This document shows positions 41,415-50,700 of a DNA stretch of 64,000 bases, piece after piece. The translations under genes were made by a program, and so were the position numbers. The DNA is from Streptomyces apocyni (GTDB lineage Bacteria; Actinomycetota; Actinomycetes; Streptomycetales; Streptomycetaceae), in NCBI RefSeq assembly GCF_009739465.1, contig NZ_WHOM01000061.1, positions 158,716 through 222,715 of the forward strand, read 5' to 3'. Under the pieces are notes generated by a model, which was not told the DNA's origin, did not search any database, and saw nothing but the letters and a program-made list of their open reading frames with translations. Within the stretch, counting starts at the first letter, position 1. Each line of letters opens with the position of its first letter.

Positions 41415-42524
41415 ATGCCCGAACTGCGTGTCGTGGCCGTCAGCAACGACGGCACACGGCTGGTGTTGAAGGCTGCGGACAGCACGGAGTACACGCTTCC
41501 GATCGACGAACGGCTGCGCGCCGCGGTGCGCGGCGACCGCCCCCGTCTGGGCCAGATCGAGATCGAGGTGGAGAGCCACCTCCGCCCCCGCGACATCCAG
41601 GCCCGGATACGTGCCGGTGCCTCGGCGGAAGAGGTCGCCCAGCTCGCCGGTATCCCGGTCGATCGCGTACGCCGCTTCGAGGGCCCGGTGCTCGCGGAGC
41701 GCGCTTTCATGGCCGAGCGGGCCCGGAAGACCCCGGTCCGCCGCCCCGGCGAGAACACCGGACCGCAGCTCGGCGACGCCGTACAGGAGCGGCTGCTGCT
41801 GCGCGGCATCGACAAGGACACCGTCCAGTGGGACTCCTGGCGCCGTGATGACGGCACCTGGGAGGTGCTGCTCGGCTACCGCGCCGCGGGCGAGATCCAC
41901 ACCGCCAGCTGGACGTACGACCCGCCGCGGCGGCTGGTCCAGGCCGTGGACGACGAGGCGCGCTCGCTGATCGGCGAGTCCGACGACATCTCCGCGACGC
42001 CCGAGCCCAGCTTCCCCTTCGTTCCCCGGATCGCCCGGCTGCCCCGCGACCGGCCGCTGGACCGCGCGCTCGACCGGCAGATGGACCGCCCGGCGGAGCG
42101 GCCGAGCCTTCCCTCGCCGAGCCCGGAGCCCGCCGAGGAGAGCACGACGGCCACCGGCTCGTCCGAGCAGGGGCGGGACTCGCTCACCAGTCTGCTGGAG
42201 GCGGTACCCAGCTTCCGGGGCGACATGGTCGTGCCGGACCGCCCGTCCGCGGCGCCCGCCGCGGCGACGGGCGCCAGCTTGCCCGCCGCCGACGAGCCTG
42301 AGCAGGATCTGGAGTTGGAGGCCGAGGAGCCGGCACCGGCCGCGTCGGCGGGGTCCGCGTACGCGGACGTCCTGATGCCGCGCGCGGTGGCCGGACACCG
42401 GGACCGGCTCGTGGGCACCACCGACCGGCAGGCGGAGGCGGACGGGGTCCGGCCCGGGCGCCGGGCTGCGGTCCCCAGCTGGGACGAGATCGTCTTCGGC
42501 ACCCGCCGTAAGAAGCAGGACTGA
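41415..42524 (+). CDS. sepH: SepH cell-division protein (DUF3071)
   Basis: This encodes 369 residues from ATG at 41415. The N-terminal DUF3071 domain begins PELRVVAVSNDGTRLVLKAA. It includes the helix-turn-helix region RPRDIQARIRAGASAEEVAQ then LAGIPVDRVRRFEGPVLAER, followed by WDSWRRDDGTWEVLLGY. The C-terminal 170 residues are disordered and Pro/Glu-rich, ending in a short basic motif (WDEIVFGTRRKKQD) that is well conserved. SepH stimulates FtsZ assembly and is needed for sporulation septation in Streptomyces. It is monocistronic and convergent with the rhodanese gene. Confidence 0.95.
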   Translation: MPELRVVAVSNDGTRLVLKAADSTEYTLPIDERLRAAVRGDRPRLGQIEIEVESHLRPRDIQARIRAGASAEEVAQLAGIPVDRVRRFEGPVLAERAFMAERARKTPVRRPGENTGPQLGDAVQERLLLRGIDKDTVQWDSWRRDDGTWEVLLGYRAAGEIHTASWTYDPPRRLVQAVDDEARSLIGESDDISATPEPSFPFVPRIARLPRDRPLDRALDRQMDRPAERPSLPSPSPEPAEESTTATGSSEQGRDSLTSLLEAVPSFRGDMVVPDRPSAAPAAATGASLPAADEPEQDLELEAEEPAPAASAGSAYADVLMPRAVAGHRDRLVGTTDRQAEADGVRPGRRAAVPSWDEIVFGTRRKKQD

Positions 42525-42626
42525 GCGGCCACCAAGCCTCCGCTAAGACTCCGCTACGCCGCCACAGGCCAGGCCAGGCCCGCCCCGCGTCACGGAGCGG
42601 ACCCGGTTGAGCCGTGCCGTACCTGC

Positions 42627-43451
42627 CTACGGGTTCGGGCCCGTCGCGACGGGACGGGAGTCGTCCGACGACCACTCCGACCACGAGCCCGGATACAGCG
42701 CCGCCGGAATCCCGGCGACCGCGAGTGCCAGCACCTCGTGGGCGGCCGAGACGCCCGAACCGCAGTACACGCCGACCTCGGTATCCGCCCCCGCGCCGAG
42801 GCGTGCGAAGCGGCTGGCCAACGTGGCGGGCGGCAGGAAACAGCCGTCGGCGTCGACGTTCTCGGTCGTCGGCGCGGAGCGGGCGCCCGGAATATGCCCG
42901 GCAACCCGGTCGATGGGCTCCACCTCGCCCCGGTAGCGCTCCCCCGCGCGTGCGTCCAGGAGCACTCCCCTGCGCGCCAGCGCCGCGGCCCCGTCGGCGT
43001 CAAGCACCGGCAGCGCCCCGGGTACCGGCACGAAGTCACCGGCCGCCGGTGCCGGTGTGGACACGGAGAGCGGCCCGTCCCACACGGCGAGCCCGCCGTC
43101 CAGAACCCGTACCGATGCGTGCCCCGTCCAGCGCAGCAGCCACCACGCGCGCGCCGCGGCCCAGCCCTGAGCGCCGCCGTACACCACCACCGGGCGCGTC
43201 ACGGACACCCCGGCAGCCCGCATCGCCGCGCCGAACACCTCCAGGTCAGGCAGCGGATGGCGGCCACCGGAACCGGGCGGACCGGCCAGCTCGGCGTCCA
43301 GATCGACGAAGACCGCGCCGGGGATATGCCCGGCCTCGTACGCGGGGCGGCCATGCGGCCCACCCAGCAGATAGCGAATATCCAGGACTACCGGTGGGTA
43401 GTCACCTGCCAACTCGACCGCGAGTTCGGATGCGGAGATGATGTCATTCAT
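42627..43451 (-). CDS. sseA: two-domain thiosulfate sulfurtransferase (rhodanese)
   Basis: This encodes 274 residues from ATG at 43451. An inactive N-terminal rhodanese domain (VVLDIRYLLGGPHGRPAYEA, GHIPGAVFVDLD) is followed by an active C-terminal domain (LLDARAGERYRGEVEPID, AGHIPGARSAPT). The catalytic loop EVGVYCGSGVSAAHE carries the sulfur-accepting Cys. It transfers sulfane sulfur from thiosulfate or mercaptopyruvate to an acceptor. It is divergent from the VOC gene (about 140 bases), an arrangement also seen in other Streptomyces next to sepH. Confidence 0.94.
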   Translation of the reverse strand: MNDIISASELAVELAGDYPPVVLDIRYLLGGPHGRPAYEAGHIPGAVFVDLDAELAGPPGSGGRHPLPDLEVFGAAMRAAGVSVTRPVVVYGGAQGWAAARAWWLLRWTGHASVRVLDGGLAVWDGPLSVSTPAPAAGDFVPVPGALPVLDADGAAALARRGVLLDARAGERYRGEVEPIDRVAGHIPGARSAPTTENVDADGCFLPPATLASRFARLGAGADTEVGVYCGSGVSAAHEVLALAVAGIPAALYPGSWSEWSSDDSRPVATGPNP

Positions 43452-43590
43452 GGCCACATCCTTGCGCAGAGTCTGGCCGCCTCGCCCAGGGGCGGATAGC
43501 CTGCACCGCCGGGTGTTTCGTTGATCGACACCGACCCGAAGCCGCGCGGAACCACACGGGTCACCATGACGGTCCGAGGAGAGAGTGACG

Positions 43591-44364
43591 ATGACCGAGT
43601 CCGCAGCTCGGCACACACCCGGCACGCCGTGCTGGGAAAGTCTGATGGTGCACGGCATGGCCGCCACCCAGGAGTTCTACGGCGCACTGTTCGGCTGGGA
43701 GTTCCGGCCGGGTCCCGAGCAACTCGGGCCGTACGTCCGTGCGCTGCTTGACGGGCACGAGGTGGCCGGGATCGGCAACCTGCCCGCCGACCGGCATCTG
43801 CCGATCGCCTGGACGCCCTATCTGGCATCGGACGACGCGGACGCCACGGCCGAGACCATCCGGCACTGCGGCGGCACCGTCGCGGTCGGCCCGCTGGATG
43901 CCGGAGACGCCGGGCGGCTGGTCCTCGCCACCGACCCCGCGGGCGCGGTGTTCGGCATCTGGCAGGCCGCCGAGCACGCGGGGACGAGCCTGAAGGGCGA
44001 GCCGGGCACCCCGGTGTGGAACGAACTGGTGACCCGCGACACCGCGACGGTCGCCAAGTTCTACCAGCACCTCTTCGGGTACGAGGAAGAGGCCGTGATC
44101 TCGGCCGACTTCGACTACCTGACGCTCCATCTCGACGGACGGCCGGTGGCAGGGCTGCACGGCGTCGGCAACGCCCTGCCGCGCGACCTGGGACCGCACT
44201 GGATGACGTACTTCGAGGTCGAGGACACCGATGCGACGGTGGAGCGGGTCGTCGAGCTGGGCGGCCATGTGCTGCGGCCCGCGCGCGACGGCGGCCACGG
44301 CCGGATGGCGACCGTCGCGGACCCCGAGGGCGCGGCCTTCACGGTCGTTCACTCGGCCCGCTGA
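43591..44364 (+). CDS. VOC-family protein (two glyoxalase-like domains)
   Basis: This encodes 257 residues. The ATG at 43591 is preferred over a GTG two codons earlier because GAGGAGAG is correctly spaced for it. There are two VOC domains: residues about 10-125 (CWESLMVHGMAATQEFYGAL, FGWEF) and about 140-255 (VWNELVTRDTATVAKFYQHL, FGYEEE). They resemble the hydroxylase-like glyoxalase group in actinobacteria. Metal ligands are only partly conserved, so a binding or resistance role is as likely as catalysis. Confidence 0.9.
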   Translation: MTESAARHTPGTPCWESLMVHGMAATQEFYGALFGWEFRPGPEQLGPYVRALLDGHEVAGIGNLPADRHLPIAWTPYLASDDADATAETIRHCGGTVAVGPLDAGDAGRLVLATDPAGAVFGIWQAAEHAGTSLKGEPGTPVWNELVTRDTATVAKFYQHLFGYEEEAVISADFDYLTLHLDGRPVAGLHGVGNALPRDLGPHWMTYFEVEDTDATVERVVELGGHVLRPARDGGHGRMATVADPEGAAFTVVHSAR

Positions 44365-44468
44365 CGGGCGCTGACGGGCGCGACAGCATGGCTGGATCAC
44401 CACCGCGAAGCTGAGGTTCTCGGCCAACTCCTCTCCTGACCCTGGTGACCGACAGGTACGGTCTGGGC

Positions 44469-45197
44469 ATGGATACTTCTGGAGCACGCGACACCGATGA
44501 TCACACTGGTGCGCCGTCGGTCATCAAGGCCGCAGCGCGCGAACTCCTCGCGAAACTGGGGGCCCAGGGGCTGTCCCTGGATGCCGTCGCCCAGAGCAGC
44601 GGTCTCGCCGTCACCGATGTGGAAGCCGCCTTCCCTCACCGTGACGACCTGCTGACCGCGCTCGTCATCGACGCCTACAACGCGTCCGGTGCCGCGATGG
44701 AAGAGGCCGATCAGGCCGCCGCGGACACCCAGGCGTCGGCGGGCGCGCGACTCCTCGCGGCTACCCGCGCGTTGCGGCAGTGGTCCTTCGACAACCCCGC
44801 CGAGTTCACCCTCATCTACGGGTCGCCCGTGGTGGACTACCACGCTCCGCAGGAGACCGTCCCGCCCGCCTCGCGGACCCCCGCGGTCCTTGCCAGCATC
44901 GTGCGTTCGGGACTCGAGGCCGGGGAACTCACGCCTCCCCGGCGGACCGTGGCCGGTCCCTCGCTGCTGCGGCCCGAGGCCGTGGAGCTCTTCGGCGGTG
45001 TGCCCGAGGCGCCGTTCTCGGACATCATCGAGCGCGGAATCGTGCTGTGGAGCAATCTGATCGGGCTCCTGGTGTTCCAGGTGTTCAGCCGTACGCACGA
45101 CAGCGTCAGGGACGAGGCCGCGTTCTTCGACTACGCCATCGCCGTGGCGGCCGAGAGTGTCGGACTCTCGGTTCCCGTGGCCGAGACCTCCGACTGA
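44469..45197 (+). CDS. TetR-family regulator with WHG-type C-terminal domain
   Basis: This encodes 242 residues from ATG at 44469. The DNA-binding HTH is at about residues 15-60 (VIKAAARELLAKLGAQGLSL, DAVAQSSGLAVTDVEAAF, PHRDDLLTALVIDAYNA). The C-terminal part (RQWSFDNPAEFTLIYGSPVV, DYHAPQE) is the TetR_C WHG type. The ligand is unknown. The MAB_1171c-type membrane protein gene starts 27 bases downstream; together they are the left edge of the accessory island. Confidence 0.88.
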   Translation: MDTSGARDTDDHTGAPSVIKAAARELLAKLGAQGLSLDAVAQSSGLAVTDVEAAFPHRDDLLTALVIDAYNASGAAMEEADQAAADTQASAGARLLAATRALRQWSFDNPAEFTLIYGSPVVDYHAPQETVPPASRTPAVLASIVRSGLEAGELTPPRRTVAGPSLLRPEAVELFGGVPEAPFSDIIERGIVLWSNLIGLLVFQVFSRTHDSVRDEAAFFDYAIAVAAESVGLSVPVAETSD

Positions 45198-45224
45198 CCC
45201 ATCTGACTGGCTGGCCGACTGACC

Positions 45225-46394
45225 GTGAACACCACCAGAACCCTCCTCTTCGTCATCTCGGCACTCTCCTCCTACGCCGCGCTCGCGTACCGGCTGTCCC
45301 AAGTCCGACGCAGCTGGCAGGACAGTGCCTACCGCACCCTGGTCGTCACGCTGGGGTTCCAGTGCCTCACCTTCACCATGGGCGCGGTGGCCATGGGAGG
45401 CGAGAGCTTCCTGGGCGTCGGCAACCTCGCGATCCTGCTGATGCATCTGTCGGCGGTCGCGTTCTGCGTCAGCGCGCAGATCATCCTGCTGCGCTGGGCG
45501 GCCGCCGACGAGGCGGCGATACGTAAGACCCGCTACTGGATGATCACCGGCATCGTGCTCAACGCGCTGCTGGCGGCTCTGTTCTTCCTCGCCGACGGGC
45601 CGGGGCGGCCGACGTCCGACTTCGACGGCACCGACCGGCCGCTGGTCCTCACGTACCTGCTGTTCTTCGTCGTGTCTCAGGCGGTGCCGTGCGTCACAAT
45701 CTTCCGCCAGTGCGGCCCCTACGCCCGTATGACCGACAACGCCTCGCTGCGGCAGGCCCTGCGGATGCTGTCCGTCGCGGCGGTGACGCTGTTCCTCTAC
45801 TGCACGGCCAGGGCGGTCAATATCCTCACCGGCGCGGCCGGGGTCGACATCGGAGTCTGGCGGGTCGCCGCTTCCGTCTTCAGTACGGTGGGCATCGTCA
45901 TACTCTCGCTCAGCCTGACCCTGTCCTCCTGGGGGCCTTCCGTGGACAAGTTCCTGGACTGGGCGCGCTGTTACCGGTCGTACCGGGCGCTGTACCCGCT
46001 CTGGCGGGATCTGTACGAGTCCTCCCCGGACATCGTCCTGGAGCCACCCGGGACGTCGGTATCCGACCTCAACTACCGCCTGCACCGGCGAGTCGTCGAA
46101 ATACGGGACGGATGGCGGGACTTGCGCCCCTACATCGACCGCAGCACCAACGGCGCGGTCAAAACCGGCACCAGTACGGGCACGGGTACAGGTACGAGCG
46201 AGGAGTGCCAGCAAGCACTCACCGAAGCCGCTCAGATCAGACAGGCCCTGCACGCCAAGCGCAACGGCACCGCGCCCGCCGACAACGCGGACGTCGGCGA
46301 TTTCGAAGACCGCGATACGGACAACTTCTCGGCGGAAGTCGCCTGGCTCACCAAAGTCTCGGCCGCCTACAGTAAGCTCGGCAACGCGAGTTGA
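45225..46394 (+). CDS. MAB_1171c-family putative transporter / membrane protein
   Basis: This encodes 389 residues from GTG at 45225. Six to seven membrane helices are in the first 230 residues (LLFVISALSSYAALAYRL, LVVTLGFQCLTFTMGAVAMG, LAILLMHLSAVAFCVSAQII, YWMITGIVLNALLAALFFLA, VLTYLLFFVVSQAVPCVTIF, LSVAAVTLFLYCTARAVNIL, VFSTVGIVILSLSLTLSSWG). A cytoplasmic domain follows (YPLWRDLYESSPDIVLEPPG, LNYRLHRRVVEIRDGWRDLR). This is the MAB_1171c family, typically next to XRE/ImmA gene pairs in actinomycetes; the transported substance is unknown. A short TG repeat (TSTGTGTGTSEE) is in the tail. A strong terminator follows. Confidence 0.87.
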   Translation: MNTTRTLLFVISALSSYAALAYRLSQVRRSWQDSAYRTLVVTLGFQCLTFTMGAVAMGGESFLGVGNLAILLMHLSAVAFCVSAQIILLRWAAADEAAIRKTRYWMITGIVLNALLAALFFLADGPGRPTSDFDGTDRPLVLTYLLFFVVSQAVPCVTIFRQCGPYARMTDNASLRQALRMLSVAAVTLFLYCTARAVNILTGAAGVDIGVWRVAASVFSTVGIVILSLSLTLSSWGPSVDKFLDWARCYRSYRALYPLWRDLYESSPDIVLEPPGTSVSDLNYRLHRRVVEIRDGWRDLRPYIDRSTNGAVKTGTSTGTGTGTSEECQQALTEAAQIRQALHAKRNGTAPADNADVGDFEDRDTDNFSAEVAWLTKVSAAYSKLGNAS

Positions 46395-46400
46395 GAACTC

Positions 46401-46442
46401 CCGCCCGGTCCGCATCCCCCGTCGGACCGGGCGGGCTTTGTT
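46401..46442 (+). terminator. rho-independent terminator after the MAB_1171c gene
   Basis: A 13-bp perfect stem (CCCGCCCGGTCCG, 46401-46413, with 46424-46436) and 10-base loop, followed by CTTTGTTT. It separates the TetR-MAB_1171c transcript from the XRE-ImmA unit. Confidence 0.88.
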
Positions 46443-46535
46443 TCCCCCACCGCATCCCCCGTTCCCCCGCTTTCCCCTCGACCGGGGCGGGCGCGCCCCG
46501 GCCGGCCCGGCTCATCCCCCAAGAGCCTGACCGAC

Positions 46536-46670
46536 ATCGCCGATTGACCAGCAACCAACTCGACCACCCCCGTAAGCCAAGTTAACTGACAGCTATCGGC
46601 GATCCCCAACGTTGGCGGACTCTCGGCCGATTGTCAACTGTCCGCTAATCTGCGAAACTTACAGATAGCC
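46536..46670. promoter_or_regulatory. XRE promoter region with multiple dyads and direct repeats
   Basis: ATCGCCGAT (46536-46544) and ATCGGCGAT (46595-46603) form an inverted repeat. A perfect palindrome CCAACGTTGG is at 46606-46615. GCCGATTG occurs twice (about 46539 and 46625), and GTTAACTGAC near 46581 is echoed by GTCAACTGTC near 46633. The cluster lies 45-180 bases before the XRE start and is a good operator candidate. Confidence 0.55.
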
Positions 46671-46712
46671 GAGGGCTATGCAGCCGAGGAGGTGACGGGA
46701 GGGAGATTCACC

Positions 46713-47156
46713 ATGTCCGAGACTGAGGACCGTCCGCTGCTCGCGGCGCGTCTGGACGACCTCTTCAAGACCATTCGCCCGAAGGGCCGGCACTGGACCA
46801 ATGCCGAGGTGGCGGAGGAGCTGAAGCGGACCAACCCCGAACTCAAGGTCGGGGGTGTGTACCTGTCGCAGTTGCGGTCGGGCAAGCGCTCCAACCCCTC
46901 ACCCGACCTGCTGGCGGCCCTGGCCCGCTTCTTCGGTGTGTCGGTCGCCTACTTCTTCGACGAAGAGGTCGCGCAGTCGGTACTCGGCGAGGTCGCCGCC
47001 ATCGAGGCGCTGCGGCAGGCGGGGGTCCGCTCCGTGGCGATGCGGGCGGCGGGGATGAAGAAGGAGAATCTCCAAGCCATCACCGCCATCATGGATCAGT
47101 ACCGGCACATGCAGGGCCTTCCGCCCGTCGCCGACCCCCCTGCGGAGTCGGAGTGA
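46713..47156 (+). CDS. XRE-family transcriptional regulator
   Basis: This encodes 147 residues from ATG at 46713, preceded by GGGAGGGAG. The HTH is at about residues 28-77 (WTNAEVAEELKRTNPELKVG, YLSQLRSGKRSNPSPDLLAA, LARFFGVSVAYFFDEEVAQS). The C-terminal helix (AIEALRQAGVRSVAMRAAGM) probably mediates dimerisation. The insertion in the HTH (KRTNPELKVGGVYLS) is typical of the Streptomyces group paired with ImmA-like proteins. The stop overlaps the next gene's start (GTGA), so the two are translationally coupled. It probably represses its own promoter. Confidence 0.9.
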   Translation: MSETEDRPLLAARLDDLFKTIRPKGRHWTNAEVAEELKRTNPELKVGGVYLSQLRSGKRSNPSPDLLAALARFFGVSVAYFFDEEVAQSVLGEVAAIEALRQAGVRSVAMRAAGMKKENLQAITAIMDQYRHMQGLPPVADPPAESE

Positions 47157-47734
47157 CTGATACGAGGAAGGGGCGGTCCGCCGACCAGGACCGCCACAGC
47201 CAGCTCAAGAAGCTCCGCAAGACCGGCGCTCGGCGCATCGCCGAACTCGAGCTGCCGGAGGTGGCCGATGTGGCCGAGTTGTGCCGCCATCTCGGCGAGA
47301 TCCGTGACCGTCCGATCACGCTGGTCCCGATGAAGATGCCCGCGTCGCACCCGTGCGGGATGTGGGTCGCCGCACGCGACGAGGACCTCATCTTCTACGA
47401 CGCCAACACGACCAGCGCCCATCAGGAGCACATCATCTTGCATGAGCTGGGCCACATCATCTGCTGTCATCGCGGCGCGGGTCTGCTGGATGAGGCGACC
47501 GCCCGACTCCTCTTCCCCAACCTCGACCCCGACCTCGTACGCGACATGCTCCTGCGCGCGACCTACGACGACATTCAGGAACAGGAGGCGGAGATCATCG
47601 CCTATCTGCTCTCCCAACGCGTGGGCAGCACCGGGCAGCAGTACGGGGACGCGCCGCCTGCCGAGGAAGCGGCGGACGACGCGGACTCCGGAAACAACGC
47701 CATGCTCAGCCGGATCGAACGCACTCTGATCTGA
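47153..47734 (+). CDS. ImmA/IrrE-type metallopeptidase
   Basis: This encodes 193 residues from GTG at 47153. The zinc motif HELGH is in HIILHELGHIICCHRGAG. A later Glu in EAEIIAYLLSQRV is a good candidate third ligand. Upstream the domain begins LCRHLGEIRDRPITLVPMKM. Family members cleave a partner XRE repressor to relieve repression, as ImmA does to ImmR. Here the partner would be the overlapping XRE gene. It ends 22 bases from the convergent PKS-type gene. Confidence 0.88.
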   Translation: MTDTRKGRSADQDRHSQLKKLRKTGARRIAELELPEVADVAELCRHLGEIRDRPITLVPMKMPASHPCGMWVAARDEDLIFYDANTTSAHQEHIILHELGHIICCHRGAGLLDEATARLLFPNLDPDLVRDMLLRATYDDIQEQEAEIIAYLLSQRVGSTGQQYGDAPPAEEAADDADSGNNAMLSRIERTLI

Positions 47735-47756
47735 CGTGAGTTACCTACAGCCCGCC

Positions 47757-50700
47757 TTACGCGGCGGCGGACGCCACCTCCTCGGCCAGGATCGACACGG
47801 CCCTGCGGATCTCGTCCGCACGGTGTTCGCTGGTGAGGAAGAACCGCAGCCTCGCGAGGCCCTCCTCCACGGCGGGATGGAAGATCGGGTCCGCGATGAC
47901 GCCCCGGGCGTACAGCCGGTCCGCGACCCGCAAGGTCCGCGCCGAACTGCCCAGGAGGCACGGCACGATCGGGGTGTGGGCACTGGAGCCCGTCGCCAGA
48001 CCGGCCGATGTGGCGAGTTCCAGGAAGAGCTCCGCGTTACGACGCAGCGCACGCACCCGGTGCGGCTCCGCGACGATCAGCTCGGCGGCGGCAAGCGCCG
48101 CTGCCGCGTTGGCCGGGGTCAGGCCGACGCTGTAGACGAAGCCCGGCAGTGTGTGGCGCAGCCATCGCACCATCCGGGCCGAGCCGCCGAGGTAGCCACC
48201 ACAGCCGGCGAACGCCTTGGAGAGGGTGCCCATCCACAGATCCACGTCGGACCGTACGACGCCGTGGAACTCTCCGACGCCGCGGCCGCTTTCGCCCACG
48301 GTGCCGATGCTGTGCGCCTCGTCGACCAGCAGCAGGGCGCCGTACCGCTTCTTCAGCTCGATCACGCGGGGCAGGTCGACGAGATCGCCGTCCATGCTGT
48401 AGGCACCTTCGACGGCGATCAACACCCTTCTGAACCGGGACCGGTTGATCCGCAACAGGTGTTCCAACTGGCCGAAGTCGTTGTGGGCGAAGGGGCGTCG
48501 CGCCGCGCCGGACAAGGCGCAGCCCTGCAGGATGCTGTCGTGGGCGAGCGCATCGTGGATCACGAGGTCCCCCGCGCCGACCAGGTGCCCTATCGCGGTG
48601 ACGTTGGTGGCATGGCCGCTCACCAGTGTCAGGCAGTCCTCGACGCCGAGGAAGGCGGCGAGTGCCTGCTCGAGTCGTACGGTCAGGTCCCGTTCGCCGG
48701 AGAGCACGCGGCTCGCGGAGACCGAGCTTCCATACCGGTCCACCGCCTGGTGGACGGCCTCGTTGACCACCGGATGACCGGAGAGCCCCAGGTAGTTGTA
48801 GCTGCCGAAGGAGAGGTACGACTGGCCGCCGATCACCGTCGTGTCGCGGATGTTGCCCTCGTGCACCCGGAAGTACGGGAAATCCGCACCACTGCCTTTG
48901 ATCGCGCTCAAGCGCTCCTCGAACTGCCGCACCTCCGGAAAGTCATCGACACAGGCGGCCTCGGGGGCCCAGGTGGCCTGCGGCTGCGGGGGCAGGGGCA
49001 GGGGTTCAGCGCAGGCCGAGGTCTCCGGGGCTATAGGGGCGGCCAGCGCGATCAGCCGCTCGATGGTGAGGTCGGGCGAGAACATCTCCTCGGTGCGGAA
49101 GCCCGGTATCCGCTTGCCGATGTTCACCTCCAGCTCCTGCAGCATCAGGGAGTCGAAGCCGAGCTCGGTCACCAGCGTCATCCGCTCGCTCAGGTCGGAG
49201 AGCGGGAAGACTCCGGCCCGCGACACCTCTTCGAGCACAATGGACGCGGCGGACGAGACGAACACCGCGGACGGAGCGGGCTCGGCCTCTTCCCCCGCGT
49301 GCGGGACCTGGGGGGCGACGTCACTCTCGAGAGCCGACTCGTCCACCGCCCAGTGGCGGCGGGGAGCCAGCGGACTCGGCGGCAGGGTGCACGGGGGTAT
49401 TCGCTCCCTCATCGGCAGATCACCGGGAGGTACGGTGCCCGTCGGCTGCCCCAGCCCAAGCTCCCCCGTACGGCCCGCGGCCAGGGCCTCGGCGGCCGCG
49501 GTCAGCTTGGCGGCGGCGTCGGCGGTGTCCTCCACCACCAGGGCGAGGCGCTCCTCAAGGGGCGCCCGGTGAGCCAGGGTCGCCGCCACCCGCGCCGTCG
49601 GCAGTTGGTCGGCGGTGATGGTGTGTGCCAACTCTTCGGCGTAGCGGGCGAGGCCCGCCCGGTCACGGGCGCTGAGGGCCAGGAGGTGCGGCCCGGCGTC
49701 CGGTGTCGGAAAGCCCGGCGGCGTGGTGCACTCCTCCACCACCAGATGGACACCGGTGCCGCCGAAGCCGAAGGCGCTCACTCCCGCCCGGCGCGGCGCT
49801 CCCGACTCCAGCCAGGGGAGCGCCTTGGTCGGGACGGTCAGGCCCGCGCTGTCGAGCCCGGGGCCGTCGGCCAGGTCGAACTCCGGCTGCGGCGGTATCA
49901 CTCCCCGGTGCACCGCCAGGACGCTCTTGATCAGTCCGGCCAGCCCGGCGGCGTTGAGCGAGTGGCCCACCACGGCCTTGACCGCGCCGACGAACGCGGG
50001 GGCGGCACGCTCACCCCGCAGCTCACGCAGCACACCGACCTCGACGGGGTCGCCGACCGCGGTCCCGGTGCCATGGGCCTCCAGGTACCCCGCCGCGTCC
50101 GGGGCGAGTCCGGCATCCCGGTAGGCCCGGCGCAGCGCGCGGAGCTGACCGGCCGGCTGGGGCGTCATCCCGCCGTGCACGGTCCCGTCGTTGGCCGTTC
50201 CCACACCCCGGATCACCGCGTACACCCGGTCACCCGCCGCCAACGCGTCGGACAGGGGACGCAGGACGAGGACCCCGGCGCCCTCCCCCAGGACGAAGCC
50301 GTCGGCCTCCGCACCGAACGGCAGGCATCTGCCGCTGCGCGAGATGGCGCCGACCCGGCACAGTCCCACCAGCAGGTCAGGGGTGAGGATCAGTTGGGCG
50401 CCGCCCGCGAGTGCGATCCGGCTGCGTCCCGCACGCAGGGCGTGCACGGCGTTGGCCACGGCCATCAGGCCGCCGGAGCACGCCGAGTCCAGCGCATAGC
50501 TCTCGCCGTGCAGATCGAACACCGAACTGATCGTGCTCGGCCCCATGTTGAGCAGCAGCCCGGACACGGATGTGCCATTGAGCCCGCCGACCGCGCGGAC
50601 CGTGTCCTGCCACCGCGGGTCGGTGATCCGTGCCCCGAACTCGCCACCGGCCAGCTGACGCATCCGGATTTGCAGGGTACTGATCTCGCGGTAGCCGCTC

